In this document: positions 24,191-31,278 of the stretch, in pieces | Layout of the letters: every line of letters begins with the position of its first letter | Numbering within the stretch: the stretch's first letter is position 1 | NCBI RefSeq assembly: GCF_024734405.1 | Contig: NZ_CP059556.1 | Location: 1,426,001-1,490,000 of the forward strand | Reading direction: 5' to 3' | Length of the DNA: 64,000 nucleotides | Source: Saccharopolyspora gregorii | Lineage (GTDB): Bacteria > Actinomycetota > Actinomycetes > Mycobacteriales > Pseudonocardiaceae | The notes under the pieces: model-generated | What the model saw: only the letters and a program-made list of their open reading frames with translations | Told to the model about the DNA's origin: nothing | The model's database searches: none | Translations under genes and position numbers: made by a program

Positions 24191-25280
24191 ACCTGGGGAG
24201 GTGCACGTCGTCGTGCTGTCCGGCCGAGAGGAACAGCGCGAGCTCCCGGCCCTCGTCGGCGACGGCGGACCGTTCGGCGGCGGTGAGGCGGCGCAGCGGA
24301 TCGACCCGCAGCGCGTCCGCCTCCGCCCGCCAGGTTCCCGCGACCCGGCCGTCGACCAGCACCACCCGCTCGCCCGCCACGGACAGGCCGCGGTGCTCGT
24401 CGGCCACGATCCGGCTCCGGTCGTGGTAGCCGAGGAGCGCGTTGTCGAACGCGGGCAGGAACCGCACCGGTGCGGGCACGTCCGGGTCGGGGCGCGGTGC
24501 GTCCGGCAGGTCGAGCAGCTCGCGGCCCCGCTCGTCGCGGAACGACACCAGTTCCGGGCGAAGCTCGGCCACCGCGCCCGGCAGCCCGGCGAGCCCCGAC
24601 CAGGCGCGCACGTCGGCGGTCGCCGCCGGGCCGAACGCGGCCAGGTAGCGGCGCACCAGCTCCCGCCCCACCGGATCGGAACCCGGCGGCGACGGCGGGT
24701 CGACCTCGCGACCCAGCCAGTCCGCGAGCGGCACCACCCGCACCCCGCCACCGCTGCGCCACAACCCGCGCGGCGGGAGCTGCACCGCTGGGACCAGCGC
24801 CGCCACCAGCACTTCGCCCAGCGCGCGCCGGGACGGGCCCGGCCAGCGGTCGGTGAGCTCCGCCGCCAGCTCCGCCATCGCGCGCGGTTCGCCGTCGGCC
24901 AGCACCGCCCGGCCCGCCGCGGCCAGCTCGTCCAGGTCGATCCCGTCGAAGTCGCGGCGGTAGGCCGCGAGGCCGCGCTGCCGCAGCATCGCGTCGTGCC
25001 GGGACCGCCAGCCGAGCGCGTCCTCGGCGGTGAGCAGGTGCACGGTGCGGCGCATCAGGTGCGTGCGCACCAGCCGCCGCCGCACCAGCAGGTCGGAGAG
25101 CTCTCCGGGGTCGAATCCGCGCAGCCGGGCGAACAATCCCGCGAACGGGGCCTGCGGTTCCTGCGCCTGCATACCGCACAGGTGGGCCACGGCCCCGGCC
25201 ACCGGCAGGTCGGCGCGGTCCAGCAGCAGTTGCCGGGCGAGCGTCGCGCGGTTGAGCGCGCGGGTTCCGAGGACGGTCAT
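24189..25280 (-). CDS. AlkZ-like winged-helix DNA-binding protein (HTH_42)
   Basis: This 363-residue protein belongs to the winged-helix HTH_42 family that includes the DNA glycosylase AlkZ. The N-terminal region carries GMQAQEPQAPF near residue 36, the Q-x-Q motif used by AlkZ for excision of alkylated or crosslinked bases. It is followed by LVRTHLMRRTVHLL and, in the C-terminal half, the tandem winged-helix segment ending FDNALLGYHDR and EADALRVDPLRRL. Many relatives in actinomycetes protect against self-made DNA-damaging products, but most are housekeeping or uncharacterised. It is 25 bases downstream of the DinB gene on the same strand. Confidence 0.82.
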   Translation of the reverse strand: MTVLGTRALNRATLARQLLLDRADLPVAGAVAHLCGMQAQEPQAPFAGLFARLRGFDPGELSDLLVRRRLVRTHLMRRTVHLLTAEDALGWRSRHDAMLRQRGLAAYRRDFDGIDLDELAAAGRAVLADGEPRAMAELAAELTDRWPGPSRRALGEVLVAALVPAVQLPPRGLWRSGGGVRVVPLADWLGREVDPPSPPGSDPVGRELVRRYLAAFGPAATADVRAWSGLAGLPGAVAELRPELVSFRDERGRELLDLPDAPRPDPDVPAPVRFLPAFDNALLGYHDRSRIVADEHRGLSVAGERVVLVDGRVAGTWRAEADALRVDPLRRLTAAERSAVADEGRELALFLSAGQHDDVHLPR

Positions 25281-25305
25281 CTCGTGTCCTGTTCGCGGGA
25301 GGGGA

Positions 25306-25866
25306 TCAGAAGCCGCGGCGGCCGTCGATGGTCTCCCGCAGGATGTCGGCGTGCCCGGCGTGCTGGGTGGTCTCGGCGATCACGTGGATCAGCACCCGGC
25401 GCGCGCTGCGCACCTCGCCCGGCGGGTTCCACGGCACCTCCGGCAGCGGGTGCGCGACGTCCAGGTCGGGCAGCGCGGACACGACCTCCGCGGTGCGCGC
25501 GGCGACCTCCTGGTAGCGGGCGAGGACGTCGGCGAGGGTGTCGCCGGGCCGCATCCGGAAATCCTCCTGGAACTCGACCATGCGCTGCGGCAGCGTCGTC
25601 GCCGTCCCCGCCATCAGGTCCTCCCAGGTGACGCCGTCGGGCAGTTCGACGGCCATCGCGGCGGTGCCTTCGAGGATGAAGCGCACCCAGTTGCGCTCCA
25701 CGGACGTCACGTGCTTGATCAGACCGCCCAGGCACAGCTCGCTGACCGTCGGCCGCAGCCCGAGCTGCTCGTCGTCCAGCCCGTCGGTGGTGGTGATCAG
25801 CGCCGTGCGGGCGGCGTCGAGCTCGGCGAGCAGGTCGGCGCGCTCGGCGTCGAGGGTGGTGGTCAC
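25306..25866 (-). CDS. DinB-family (DUF664) protein
   Basis: This 186-residue four-helix protein of the DinB/DUF664 superfamily has the early segment ERADLLAELDAARTALI, then CLGGLIKHVTSVERNWV with the family's conserved histidine near residue 50, and near the end RVLIHVIAETTQHAGHADILRE, whose histidines would complete a metal site. Actinobacterial members are suspected mycothiol-dependent transferases, but substrates are unknown. The GTG start at 25866 follows GGAAGGA. It is transcribed divergently from a WYL regulator across a region with a strong palindrome, and it heads a likely two-gene unit with the AlkZ-like protein. Confidence 0.88.
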   Translation of the reverse strand: MTTTLDAERADLLAELDAARTALITTTDGLDDEQLGLRPTVSELCLGGLIKHVTSVERNWVRFILEGTAAMAVELPDGVTWEDLMAGTATTLPQRMVEFQEDFRMRPGDTLADVLARYQEVAARTAEVVSALPDLDVAHPLPEVPWNPPGEVRSARRVLIHVIAETTQHAGHADILRETIDGRRGF

Positions 25867-25907
25867 GGTGGTCCTTCCGGTCGTGCTTCGTCGTCGTGGG
25901 CCCCACC

Positions 25908-25940
25908 TTGACACCGGTAGCGGACAGGGTGCGTCCGCTA
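25908..25940. promoter_or_regulatory. Operator (8-7-8 inverted repeat) with TTGACA box between DinB and WYL genes
   Basis: TAGCGGAC (25918-25925), AGGGTGC, and GTCCGCTA (25933-25940) form a perfect inverted repeat, 20 bases before the WYL regulator start and 52 bases before the DinB start. TTGACA lies at 25908-25913. It is the likely binding site of the adjacent regulator. Confidence 0.7.
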
Positions 25941-25959
25941 CTCCGGGCACGATGGGGTC

Positions 25960-26967
25960 GTGCCGAAGACCTCCGCGCGGTTGCTGTCGTTGCTGTCCCT
26001 GCTGCAGGCCCGCCGGGACTGGCCGGGCGCGCTGCTCGCCGAACGCCTCGACGTCAGCCCGCGCACGGTGCGCCGCGACGTGGACCGGTTGCGGGAGCTC
26101 GGTTATCCGATCGCGGCGAGCAAGGGGCCGGACGGCGGTTACCGGCTGGGCGCGGGCAGCGAATTGCCGCCGCTGCTGTTCGACGACGACCAGGCCGTGG
26201 CGCTCACCCTCGCGCTCCAGCTCGCCGGCACCTCGGGGGCGGGGCTGGAGGAGGCGGCGCAGCGCGCGCTGCACACCATCCGCCAGGTGCTGCCCGCCCG
26301 GCTGCGGCACCGCGTGGACACGGTCCGGGTGACCGCGGTTCCGCAGCCGGAGGCGCGGGTGCGGGTGGAGCGCGGCGTGCTGGTGGCGCTCAGCGCCGCG
26401 GTGCACGCCCGCGAAGAGCTGCGCTTCGACTACCTGCACCCGAGGCGGGAGGGACCGCCGCGGCGGGTGCAGCCGCACCACCTGATCACCTGGGGCGGGC
26501 GTTGGTACCTGGTGGCGTGGGACCTGGACCGGGCGGACTGGCGCACCTTCCGCGCCGACCGGATCGCACCCCGCACACCGACCGGCCCGCGCTTCGCGCC
26601 GCGCGAGGTGCCCGGGGGCGACGTGGCGCGGTTCGTCACCGAGAAGTTCCGGGGCGCGCAGGGCTGGCCGTGCCGCGGGGAGGTGGTGCTGCACCGGCCG
26701 GCGGAGGAGGTCGCCGAGTTCCTGTCGGACGACCTGGTGGAACCGCTCGACGAGGGGCGCTGCCGGTTGCTGGCCGGTTCCTGGTCGTGGTCCGGGCTGG
26801 CGGCGGCGATCGCGCGGTTCGGGGTGGACTTCGAGGTGGTCGGGCCGCCGGAGCTGCGCGCCGCGGTCGCCGACCTGGGGCGCCGCTGCGCGGCGTCGAT
26901 CGACCAGCCACCGGCGGCATCGCCACCGGCGGCGGACGTCCCGTCGAGGAGAGCGCCGAAGTCGTGA
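25960..26967 (+). CDS. YafY-type HTH/WYL-domain transcriptional regulator
   Basis: This 335-residue regulator has an N-terminal DeoR-like winged helix (about residues 5-60: RLLSLLSLLQARRDWPGALLAERLDVSPRTVRRDVDRL, read in two parts). A WYL domain (about 140-215) follows, with HHLITWGGRWYLVAWDLDR and the conserved FRADRI, then a C-terminal WCX extension near 230-320. WYL proteins respond to nucleic acid or small ligands and often control stress genes. It is divergent from the DinB gene, with a palindrome between the starts, which suggests autoregulation and control of the DinB/AlkZ-like pair. The GTG start is at 25960. Confidence 0.9.
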   Translation: MPKTSARLLSLLSLLQARRDWPGALLAERLDVSPRTVRRDVDRLRELGYPIAASKGPDGGYRLGAGSELPPLLFDDDQAVALTLALQLAGTSGAGLEEAAQRALHTIRQVLPARLRHRVDTVRVTAVPQPEARVRVERGVLVALSAAVHAREELRFDYLHPRREGPPRRVQPHHLITWGGRWYLVAWDLDRADWRTFRADRIAPRTPTGPRFAPREVPGGDVARFVTEKFRGAQGWPCRGEVVLHRPAEEVAEFLSDDLVEPLDEGRCRLLAGSWSWSGLAAAIARFGVDFEVVGPPELRAAVADLGRRCAASIDQPPAASPPAADVPSRRAPKS

Positions 26968-27067
26968 CCCGGACGGCCACCACCGGGCCGGACGGTCCCA
27001 CCGGCCGGACGGCGAGCTCGGCTGGTGACCCCGCGAGCCGGGGCCACCACCGAGGCCGTCCGTGGTG

Positions 27068-27259
27068 TCAGCGGTCGTAGCGCCCGGTCTTCACCGCGGT
27101 GAGGAACTCGGACCACCGCGGAAGATCGGTGAGCAAGTACCCGGCCGCGCGATTCTTGGTGTCGCGGATGGCGGCACGGCCGTCCGCGCGCCCGATCTCG
27201 ACGCAGTTGGTCTGGTTGCCGCTGTAGCTCGATTTCCGCCAGCGGAAGGCCTTGCTCAT
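27068..27259 (-). CDS. DUF397 protein
   Basis: This 63-residue protein has the family hallmark FRWRKSSYSGNQTNCVEIGR, then AIRDTKNRAAGYLL and WSEFL. DUF397 proteins pair with XRE/DUF5753 regulators in actinobacteria and are proposed to act like antitoxin or modulator partners; this is not settled. Its ATG overlaps the stop of the upstream regulator by four bases, so the two are cotranslated. Confidence 0.93.
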   Translation of the reverse strand: MSKAFRWRKSSYSGNQTNCVEIGRADGRAAIRDTKNRAAGYLLTDLPRWSEFLTAVKTGRYDR

Positions 27260-28098
27260 TTCTCTTTCTCCATCTGATCGGTGATCTCAGCGACGAGAGC
27301 CGCCGAGGCTTCGCGGCTCATCGCCATCCCGCGAAGTCTCTCGGCTGCGTTCCGGTAGTCCTGCACGTCCTTGGCATCGGTGATGGTCGTACTGGAGCGG
27401 TAGTGCTCGAGGTGCACCACCGGCTTGTCCCGATTGAACTCGATCAGCACGAACGGGCCTTCGAGCGCGGGCGAATATCCGCCGCCGAGCGGCAGGACCT
27501 GGACCTCGACGTTGTCCCGCTGAGCCCACTCCGCGAGATGTCGGAGTTGTTCGACCATCACGGCGGGTTCGCACGGCGGATAGCGGAGGGCGTGTTCACC
27601 GATGATCGCGTTCAAGGTGACCGGTGTGCGGCGGCTGAGCACATCTCGGCGCCCCAGTCGATAGGTCACGCGCTTGTCCGCTTCGCCGCGGGTGGCGCCC
27701 GCTCCGAGCATGATCGAACGTGCGTAGTTCCCGGTCTGCAGCAGTCCTGGGATGAGCAGTGGTTCGACATCGGTGATGCGCTGCGCGGTGCGCTCGTACT
27801 CGGTCAGCACGGTCAGCTGTTTGCCGACTCCTGGCGCTACCCAGTTCGGATCTCCGGCATCCCGGGCGAGTTGCAGCAAGCGTTCGCGCTCGTCGCCGGT
27901 GACGCCGAGGATTCCCAGCACGGCGCCGACATCGGCCTCGCGCGGCGTCAGTTTGCCGTTCTCCCAACGGGAAACATGGGTGTGGCTTCGCCCGAGCCGA
28001 GTTCCCAGTTCGCTGGTGGACAACCCTGCTGCTTTGCGCGCTGCGCGTAGCTCCGCTCCGAGCTGTCGCGCTCGAGGTGTGTCAGCTGTGCTGGGCAT
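27256..28098 (-). CDS. XRE-family regulator with DUF5753
   Basis: This 280-residue protein has a helix-turn-helix at about residues 10-65 (LGAELRAARKAAGLSTSEL and RSHTHVSRWENGKL), then DUF5753 (about 90-275: EPLLIPGLLQTGNYAR, VVHLEHYRS). It is coupled to DUF397 by ATGA. The ATG at 28098 is preferred over a TTG two codons upstream because AGGA sits at the correct distance. Its base composition is lower in GC than its neighbours. It is divergent from a small Cys-rich gene across a symmetrical regulatory region with repeated TGCACAA motifs. Confidence 0.92.
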   Translation of the reverse strand: MPSTADTPRARQLGAELRAARKAAGLSTSELGTRLGRSHTHVSRWENGKLTPREADVGAVLGILGVTGDERERLLQLARDAGDPNWVAPGVGKQLTVLTEYERTAQRITDVEPLLIPGLLQTGNYARSIMLGAGATRGEADKRVTYRLGRRDVLSRRTPVTLNAIIGEHALRYPPCEPAVMVEQLRHLAEWAQRDNVEVQVLPLGGGYSPALEGPFVLIEFNRDKPVVHLEHYRSSTTITDAKDVQDYRNAAERLRGMAMSREASAALVAEITDQMEKEK

Positions 28099-28215
28099 GC
28101 ACAAATCCTAGCCAGAGCCCTGTCCCGCTCCCGCTTCACCCGAAGGAGATCTTGGCATTTGTGCATGCACAAGTTTATGGTTCTTGCACAAGCGGGAGCG
28201 GGATGGCGACAACGA
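28099..28215. promoter_or_regulatory. Symmetric divergent control region with TGCACAA repeats
   Basis: A 14-base inverted repeat (TCCCGCTCCCGCTT at 28123-28136, AAGCGGGAGCGGGA at 28190-28203) brackets the centre of the region. Inside is a perfect palindrome TTGTGCATGCACAA (28159-28172) and a further TTGCACAA at 28185-28192. A third TGCACAA (28098-28104) overlaps the regulator start. The three shared heptamers are the obvious binding sites for the adjacent XRE regulator. Confidence 0.65.
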
Positions 28216-28443
28216 ATGGAACGATCGATGGCACGGGTGTTCATGGCCTCGGAGCGGGAATCGGTGTGGCACGTGGTGGAGCTGCGCACCGGTGGCGCAC
28301 GGCCGATCGCCCGCTGCGGCCACGTGATCCGCGGCCGGGTGCACCGCCGCCTCGGCTGCCCGGAGCGGCCGCGCGGGATGTGCGACCCGTGTGCTTCGGA
28401 CGTGAACGGCCGAGAACCGCGCCCCACGCCGGAGGTCTCCTGA
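28216..28443 (+). CDS. Small Cys-containing protein divergent from XRE regulator
   Basis: This 75-residue protein begins with ATG at 28216 (ATG 28228 is possible). Cysteines in RCGH, GCPERPRGMC and DPC could bind zinc. Small proteins of this kind are frequently seen next to DUF5753/DUF397 pairs in Pseudonocardiales; no function is known. The GGGATGG sequence about 10 bases upstream could serve as ribosome site. It shares the symmetric control region with the regulator at 27256. Confidence 0.6.
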   Translation: MERSMARVFMASERESVWHVVELRTGGARPIARCGHVIRGRVHRRLGCPERPRGMCDPCASDVNGREPRPTPEVS

Positions 28444-28578
28444 GATTTCCAGCAGGCCCTCGGTGCCGACCGCCCGAGGGCCGGGCCGGTCCGCGTCCCC
28501 GACCCCCGACCGGGCGTGGACCGGTTCCCGGCCGGGTCGCCCTGCGCCCCTCCCCGAGCGCGGTGGCCCGGCCGGACC

Positions 28579-28613
28579 CCGGTGGCGGGCGGAGCACCTC
28601 CGCCCGCCACCGG
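28579..28613. terminator. Strong bidirectional terminator, 16-bp stem
   Basis: CCGGTGGCGGGCGGAG pairs perfectly with CTCCGCCCGCCACCGG around CAC. It lies between the convergent genes ending at 28443 and 28630. Confidence 0.88.
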
Positions 28614-28629
28614 ACGACCCCGTGGCGGA

Positions 28630-29568
28630 TCAGGCGGTGTTGACGGAGGTCTCCATCGGGGCGCCGCGCCATGCGACGGAGTCGCGGAGGGCGGCGGCGA
28701 TGTCGGGGGCGGTGCCGGTCAGGTCGGCGTAGGCGCGGTGCAGGTTCGCGACGATGCGCTCGGCGTCGGCCCAGTCCGCGAACTCGCCGAGGTCGGCTTC
28801 CTGCGCGGCCCGCAACGGCGGGATCCCGGCGTCCGCCCCGGACTTCGCGAGGTCCAGCACCAGCCGGTAGTAGCGCTCGTGCTCGGCGAGCACGCCCGGC
28901 AGGTCCGCGGCCTCGATCACCGGCCCGTGCCCGGGCACCACGCGCTGCGGCTCGAACTCGGCGATCCAGTTCAGCGCCCGCGCCGCGCCCGCCGGCGAAC
29001 CCATGAACACCAGCGGAGTGAGCCCGTGGAACAGCAGATCGCCGCTGAACAGCACGCGCTCCTCCGGCAGCCAGGCCACCACGTCGCCGCCGGTGTGCGC
29101 CGCGTGCCCGGGGTGGCGCAGCTCGACGGTGCGGCCACCGACGTGCACCGACAGCTCGGACCGGAAGGTCACCGACGGCACGCGCCGCACCACGTTCCCC
29201 CAGTCCGGGACGGGCGACCAGAACGGCGGGCAACCGTCGATCATCGGGTCGGCCGCCAGCGCGGCCCGCATGTGCTCGTGTCCGAACAGGACGGTCTCGG
29301 CGGGCAGCAGCGAGTTGCCGTAGGAGTGGTCGCCGTGCTCGTGGGTGTTCACCGCCCACCGGATCGGCGAATCCGGTGCGGTGCGGGCGATCTCGGCCAG
29401 GAACCGGCGGGTGCGCTGCTCGGTGGCGCAGGTGTCCACGACGAGCAGCCCGTCGTCCCCCGAGATCACCCCGGCGTTGTTCACCCACCAGGTCCCGTCC
29501 GGCTGCACCCACGCCCACACCCCGTCGGCGAGCGGTTCGAGGCGGGGCTGCGCGTCGTTCGTGTGCAT
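28630..29568 (-). CDS. MBL-fold metallo-hydrolase
   Basis: This 312-residue metallo-beta-lactamase-fold enzyme has the metal motif HEHGDH at residues 76-81 (the H-x-H-x-D-H pattern), a following metal histidine in HPGHAAHTGGD, an aspartate in FSGDLLF, and a last histidine in VVPGHGP. A C-terminal helical extension (about 235-305) resembles that of quinoprotein-relay or lactonase-like MBL proteins. The substrate is unknown. The ATG at 29568 is chosen by the position of the first beta-strand; residues encoded further upstream are not domain-like. No signal peptide, so cytosolic. Confidence 0.9.
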   Translation of the reverse strand: MHTNDAQPRLEPLADGVWAWVQPDGTWWVNNAGVISGDDGLLVVDTCATEQRTRRFLAEIARTAPDSPIRWAVNTHEHGDHSYGNSLLPAETVLFGHEHMRAALAADPMIDGCPPFWSPVPDWGNVVRRVPSVTFRSELSVHVGGRTVELRHPGHAAHTGGDVVAWLPEERVLFSGDLLFHGLTPLVFMGSPAGAARALNWIAEFEPQRVVPGHGPVIEAADLPGVLAEHERYYRLVLDLAKSGADAGIPPLRAAQEADLGEFADWADAERIVANLHRAYADLTGTAPDIAAALRDSVAWRGAPMETSVNTA

Positions 29569-29741
29569 GCGAGCAGTGTGCACCGGCGGCCCGAGTCCGT
29601 CCCGACCCGTCTCCGGGCGGGTTCGTGGGGGGAAGGCCGCTGCAGTACCCGGCACGCGCGGAATTCGTCCGGTCACCCGGCGTCCGGCTCTACGCTCCGA
29701 TTTCCCGGCCAGGTGAGCCGGACAGGTGAGGAGGCCGTGTC

Positions 29742-30068
29742 GTGCAGGTGAAGAAGTTCCTCGGTGCGCTGGTGCTGGCGGGCGGTGTCGCGGTGGCGGC
29801 CCCGGCGGTGGCGCTGGCGGCGGACCCGCCGCCGGACCAGACCGTCCCCGGCAATGGCGACGCCGACGAGACCACGCCCGGTTCCGGCGGTACCAGCGAC
29901 GGCACCGTGCCCGGCTCGGGCGGGGTGGGCACGATCGCCCTGGCGCAGGGCGACGGCGGTTCCGGCATCGGCGACAGCGGCGGCGGTTCCGGCATCGGCA
30001 ACAGCGGTGACGACACCGGCTCGGGCATCGGCGACAGCGGCGGCGGCTCGGGCATCGGCCAGAGCTGA
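29742..30068 (+). CDS. Small secreted Gly/Ser-rich repeat protein
   Basis: This 108-residue precursor has a clean signal peptide (KKFLGALVLAGGVAVAAP, cleavage near ALA-AD, about residue 26). The mature part is low-complexity, with TTPGSGGT/TVPGSGGV repeats and then three copies of a GSGIGDSG-type octapeptide. There are no cysteines and few hydrophobic residues, so it is probably disordered or cell-wall associated. The GTG start at 29742 follows GAGGAGG. It resembles nothing characterised; short secreted repeat proteins of this type could be surface or aerial-mycelium components, which is a guess. Confidence 0.72.
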   Translation: MQVKKFLGALVLAGGVAVAAPAVALAADPPPDQTVPGNGDADETTPGSGGTSDGTVPGSGGVGTIALAQGDGGSGIGDSGGGSGIGNSGDDTGSGIGDSGGGSGIGQS

Positions 30069-30083
30069 CCCGATCGCCCGCGC

Positions 30084-30123
30084 GGAACGGCCCGCCCGAC
30101 CGTCCGGTCGGGCGGGCCGTTCC
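30084..30123 (+). terminator. Terminator with perfect 18-bp stem
   Basis: GGAACGGCCCGCCCGACC pairs perfectly with GGTCGGGCGGGCCGTTCC around GTCC, 16 bases after the secreted peptide gene. Confidence 0.88.
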
Positions 30124-30142
30124 GTCCTCGATGGGGAGAGGT

Positions 30143-30179
30143 CAGGACCCCTGCGGCCCGTCCTCCAGGTCGCCTTCGG
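30143..30179 (-). repeat. Remnant of the cobN 3' end (direct repeat copy 1)
   Basis: On the minus strand this reads EGDLEDGPQGS then TGA, matching the last residues of CobN (EGDLEDGPQKS then TGA). Positions 30151-30179 are identical over 29 bases to 32573-32601. Beyond 30179 the similarity stops. It lies 2.4 kb from the real cobN end, in the same orientation. Confidence 0.9.
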
Positions 30180-30350
30180 CACCGGGAAACCACCTCTTCG
30201 GTCGTCCGCGCGGGATCGCGCGGGTGACTGGGGTCCGTTCAGGAAGTCCTCGATGAGATCGTCGAATCCGCCTCGCACCGGCTCGTTGGTCTCTTACGGT
30301 ACCTGTCACGGGGTGTGGTCCCGTGTACGCGGAGAAAAGGGGGTGCGGTT

Positions 30351-30664
30351 TTGGACTGGGAAGAGTTGCGGCGCACGGCTGATGCTCTTGATGAGCAGGC
30401 CGGCTGATTCGCGAAGCCCGAGAAGAGCAGGAGACGCTGCGGTTCCGCGGCTCGTCGGAGAGCGGAGTCGCGACCGCGACCTGCACCGGAAGAGGCGCTC
30501 TGCTCGAACTCGACATCCGAGCCGGTGCGCTCGCTTCGAGTCGACCCGAGATGATTTCGCGCGACCTGGTGGAGTCCATCCAAGCTGCGCGCCGGTCGGC
30601 TGGTGAGGCGGTCGGCGAACGGCTCCAGCAGCTAGCGCCAGGATTCACCTCGGAGGCCGAGTGA
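30351..30664 (+). pseudogene. Frameshifted YbaB/EbfC-like gene
   Basis: A TTG (or later) start at 30351 after AAGGGGG opens a frame reading DWEELRRTADALDEQAG, which hits TGA at 30405. In the next frame from about 30398 the protein continues RLIREAREEQ, TATCTGRGALLELDI, and ISRDLVESIQAARRSAGEAV to TGA 30664. Together they form a complete YbaB/EbfC-like protein of about 104 residues. One missing base, or loss of one CCGG unit in the GCCGGCTG stretch near 30399-30406, explains the break. The TGA overlaps the ATG of the next YbaB gene, so coupling would be lost on the first frame. Sequencing error or programmed frameshift are alternatives. Confidence 0.7.
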
Positions 30665-30951
30665 TGCAGGAGATCGAGGACCTGGTCGCTGAGATCGGTC
30701 GGCGCACCGAAGAAGTGGCGGAGGTCGGGAGGTCGCTCTCAGAACGACGAATATCAGTTGATGTTCCAGGGGGGATCGGCACCGTCTCCGTGAGCGGTCA
30801 CGGTCAGTTGATCGACATCGAGCTCGATCGGGAGAACCTCTGGCGTACCAACGAATCGTCGCTCGGTCGGCTCGTCGTAGACGCGCTCGCGGACGCCGAA
30901 CGGCAGGCTGCCGAATTGCGCGAACGCGATTTCCAGAACGGTCAGGGGTGA
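30664..30951 (+). CDS. YbaB/EbfC-family nucleoid-associated-like protein
   Basis: This 95-residue protein has an N-terminal helix (EDLVAEIGRRTEEVAEVGRS), a central beta segment (ISVDVPGGIGTVSVSG, IDIELD), and a C-terminal helix (LGRLVVDALADAERQAAEL). This is the alpha-beta-alpha plan of YbaB/EbfC DNA-binding proteins. In Pseudonocardiales such genes often precede WXG-type secretion genes instead of dnaX/recR. The ATG at 30664 overlaps the preceding stop (TGATG). The stop overlaps the next start (GTGA). Its role in this module is unknown. Confidence 0.75.
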   Translation: MQEIEDLVAEIGRRTEEVAEVGRSLSERRISVDVPGGIGTVSVSGHGQLIDIELDRENLWRTNESSLGRLVVDALADAERQAAELRERDFQNGQG

Positions 30952-31265
30952 GCGGCGTGGCCGGGTTCGACGTGGTGATCGAGGCATTACGCGGGAACGT
31001 GATGTTCTTGCAGGAGGCCCAGGACAGCTGGGAAGAGGCGCACAACAAGGTCAAGGGGAAGACCTTGGAGGAGGACGACCTCGGCCTCTTGGGGAAGCAG
31101 GGCGACATTCCCGGTGCTTACAACGGCGCTGCGGAGAACCTCTTCGCCGGCCTGTTGAAGGGTGTCGAGAACCTGGGGAAGGCGGCCGCTTCCCTGCGTG
31201 CGGTGGTCGACGACCAGGCCGAACGCGAAGAAGAGATCGAAGCAGAGCTGCGGAAGACCCAGTAG
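30948..31265 (+). CDS. EspC-like (type VII secretion target family) protein
   Basis: This 105-residue, almost entirely helical protein resembles the EspC/DUF2580-type small helical partners of ESX (type VII) substrates: an N-terminal helix from FDVVIEALRG, a middle DIPGAYNGAAENLFAGLLKGVENL, and a charged C-terminal helix. The GTG start overlaps the upstream stop. Codon 14 is TTA (30987-30989), very rare in such genomes and a possible developmental (bldA-type) control point. No ESX core genes (EccC, MycP) are in the window. Confidence 0.6.
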   Translation: MSGVAGFDVVIEALRGNVMFLQEAQDSWEEAHNKVKGKTLEEDDLGLLGKQGDIPGAYNGAAENLFAGLLKGVENLGKAAASLRAVVDDQAEREEEIEAELRKTQ

Positions 31266-31278
31266 GAGGTGGTGCAGC

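Noticed and set aside
22409-24286. Plus-strand frame of 625 codons opposite the flavin reductase
   Set aside because: It is an antisense shadow. The minus strand has clear FAD and NAD motifs.
30142-30648. Minus-strand frame of 168 codons ending in the CobN-like tail
   Set aside because: Only the last 12 codons resemble CobN. The rest is antisense to the frameshifted YbaB gene.
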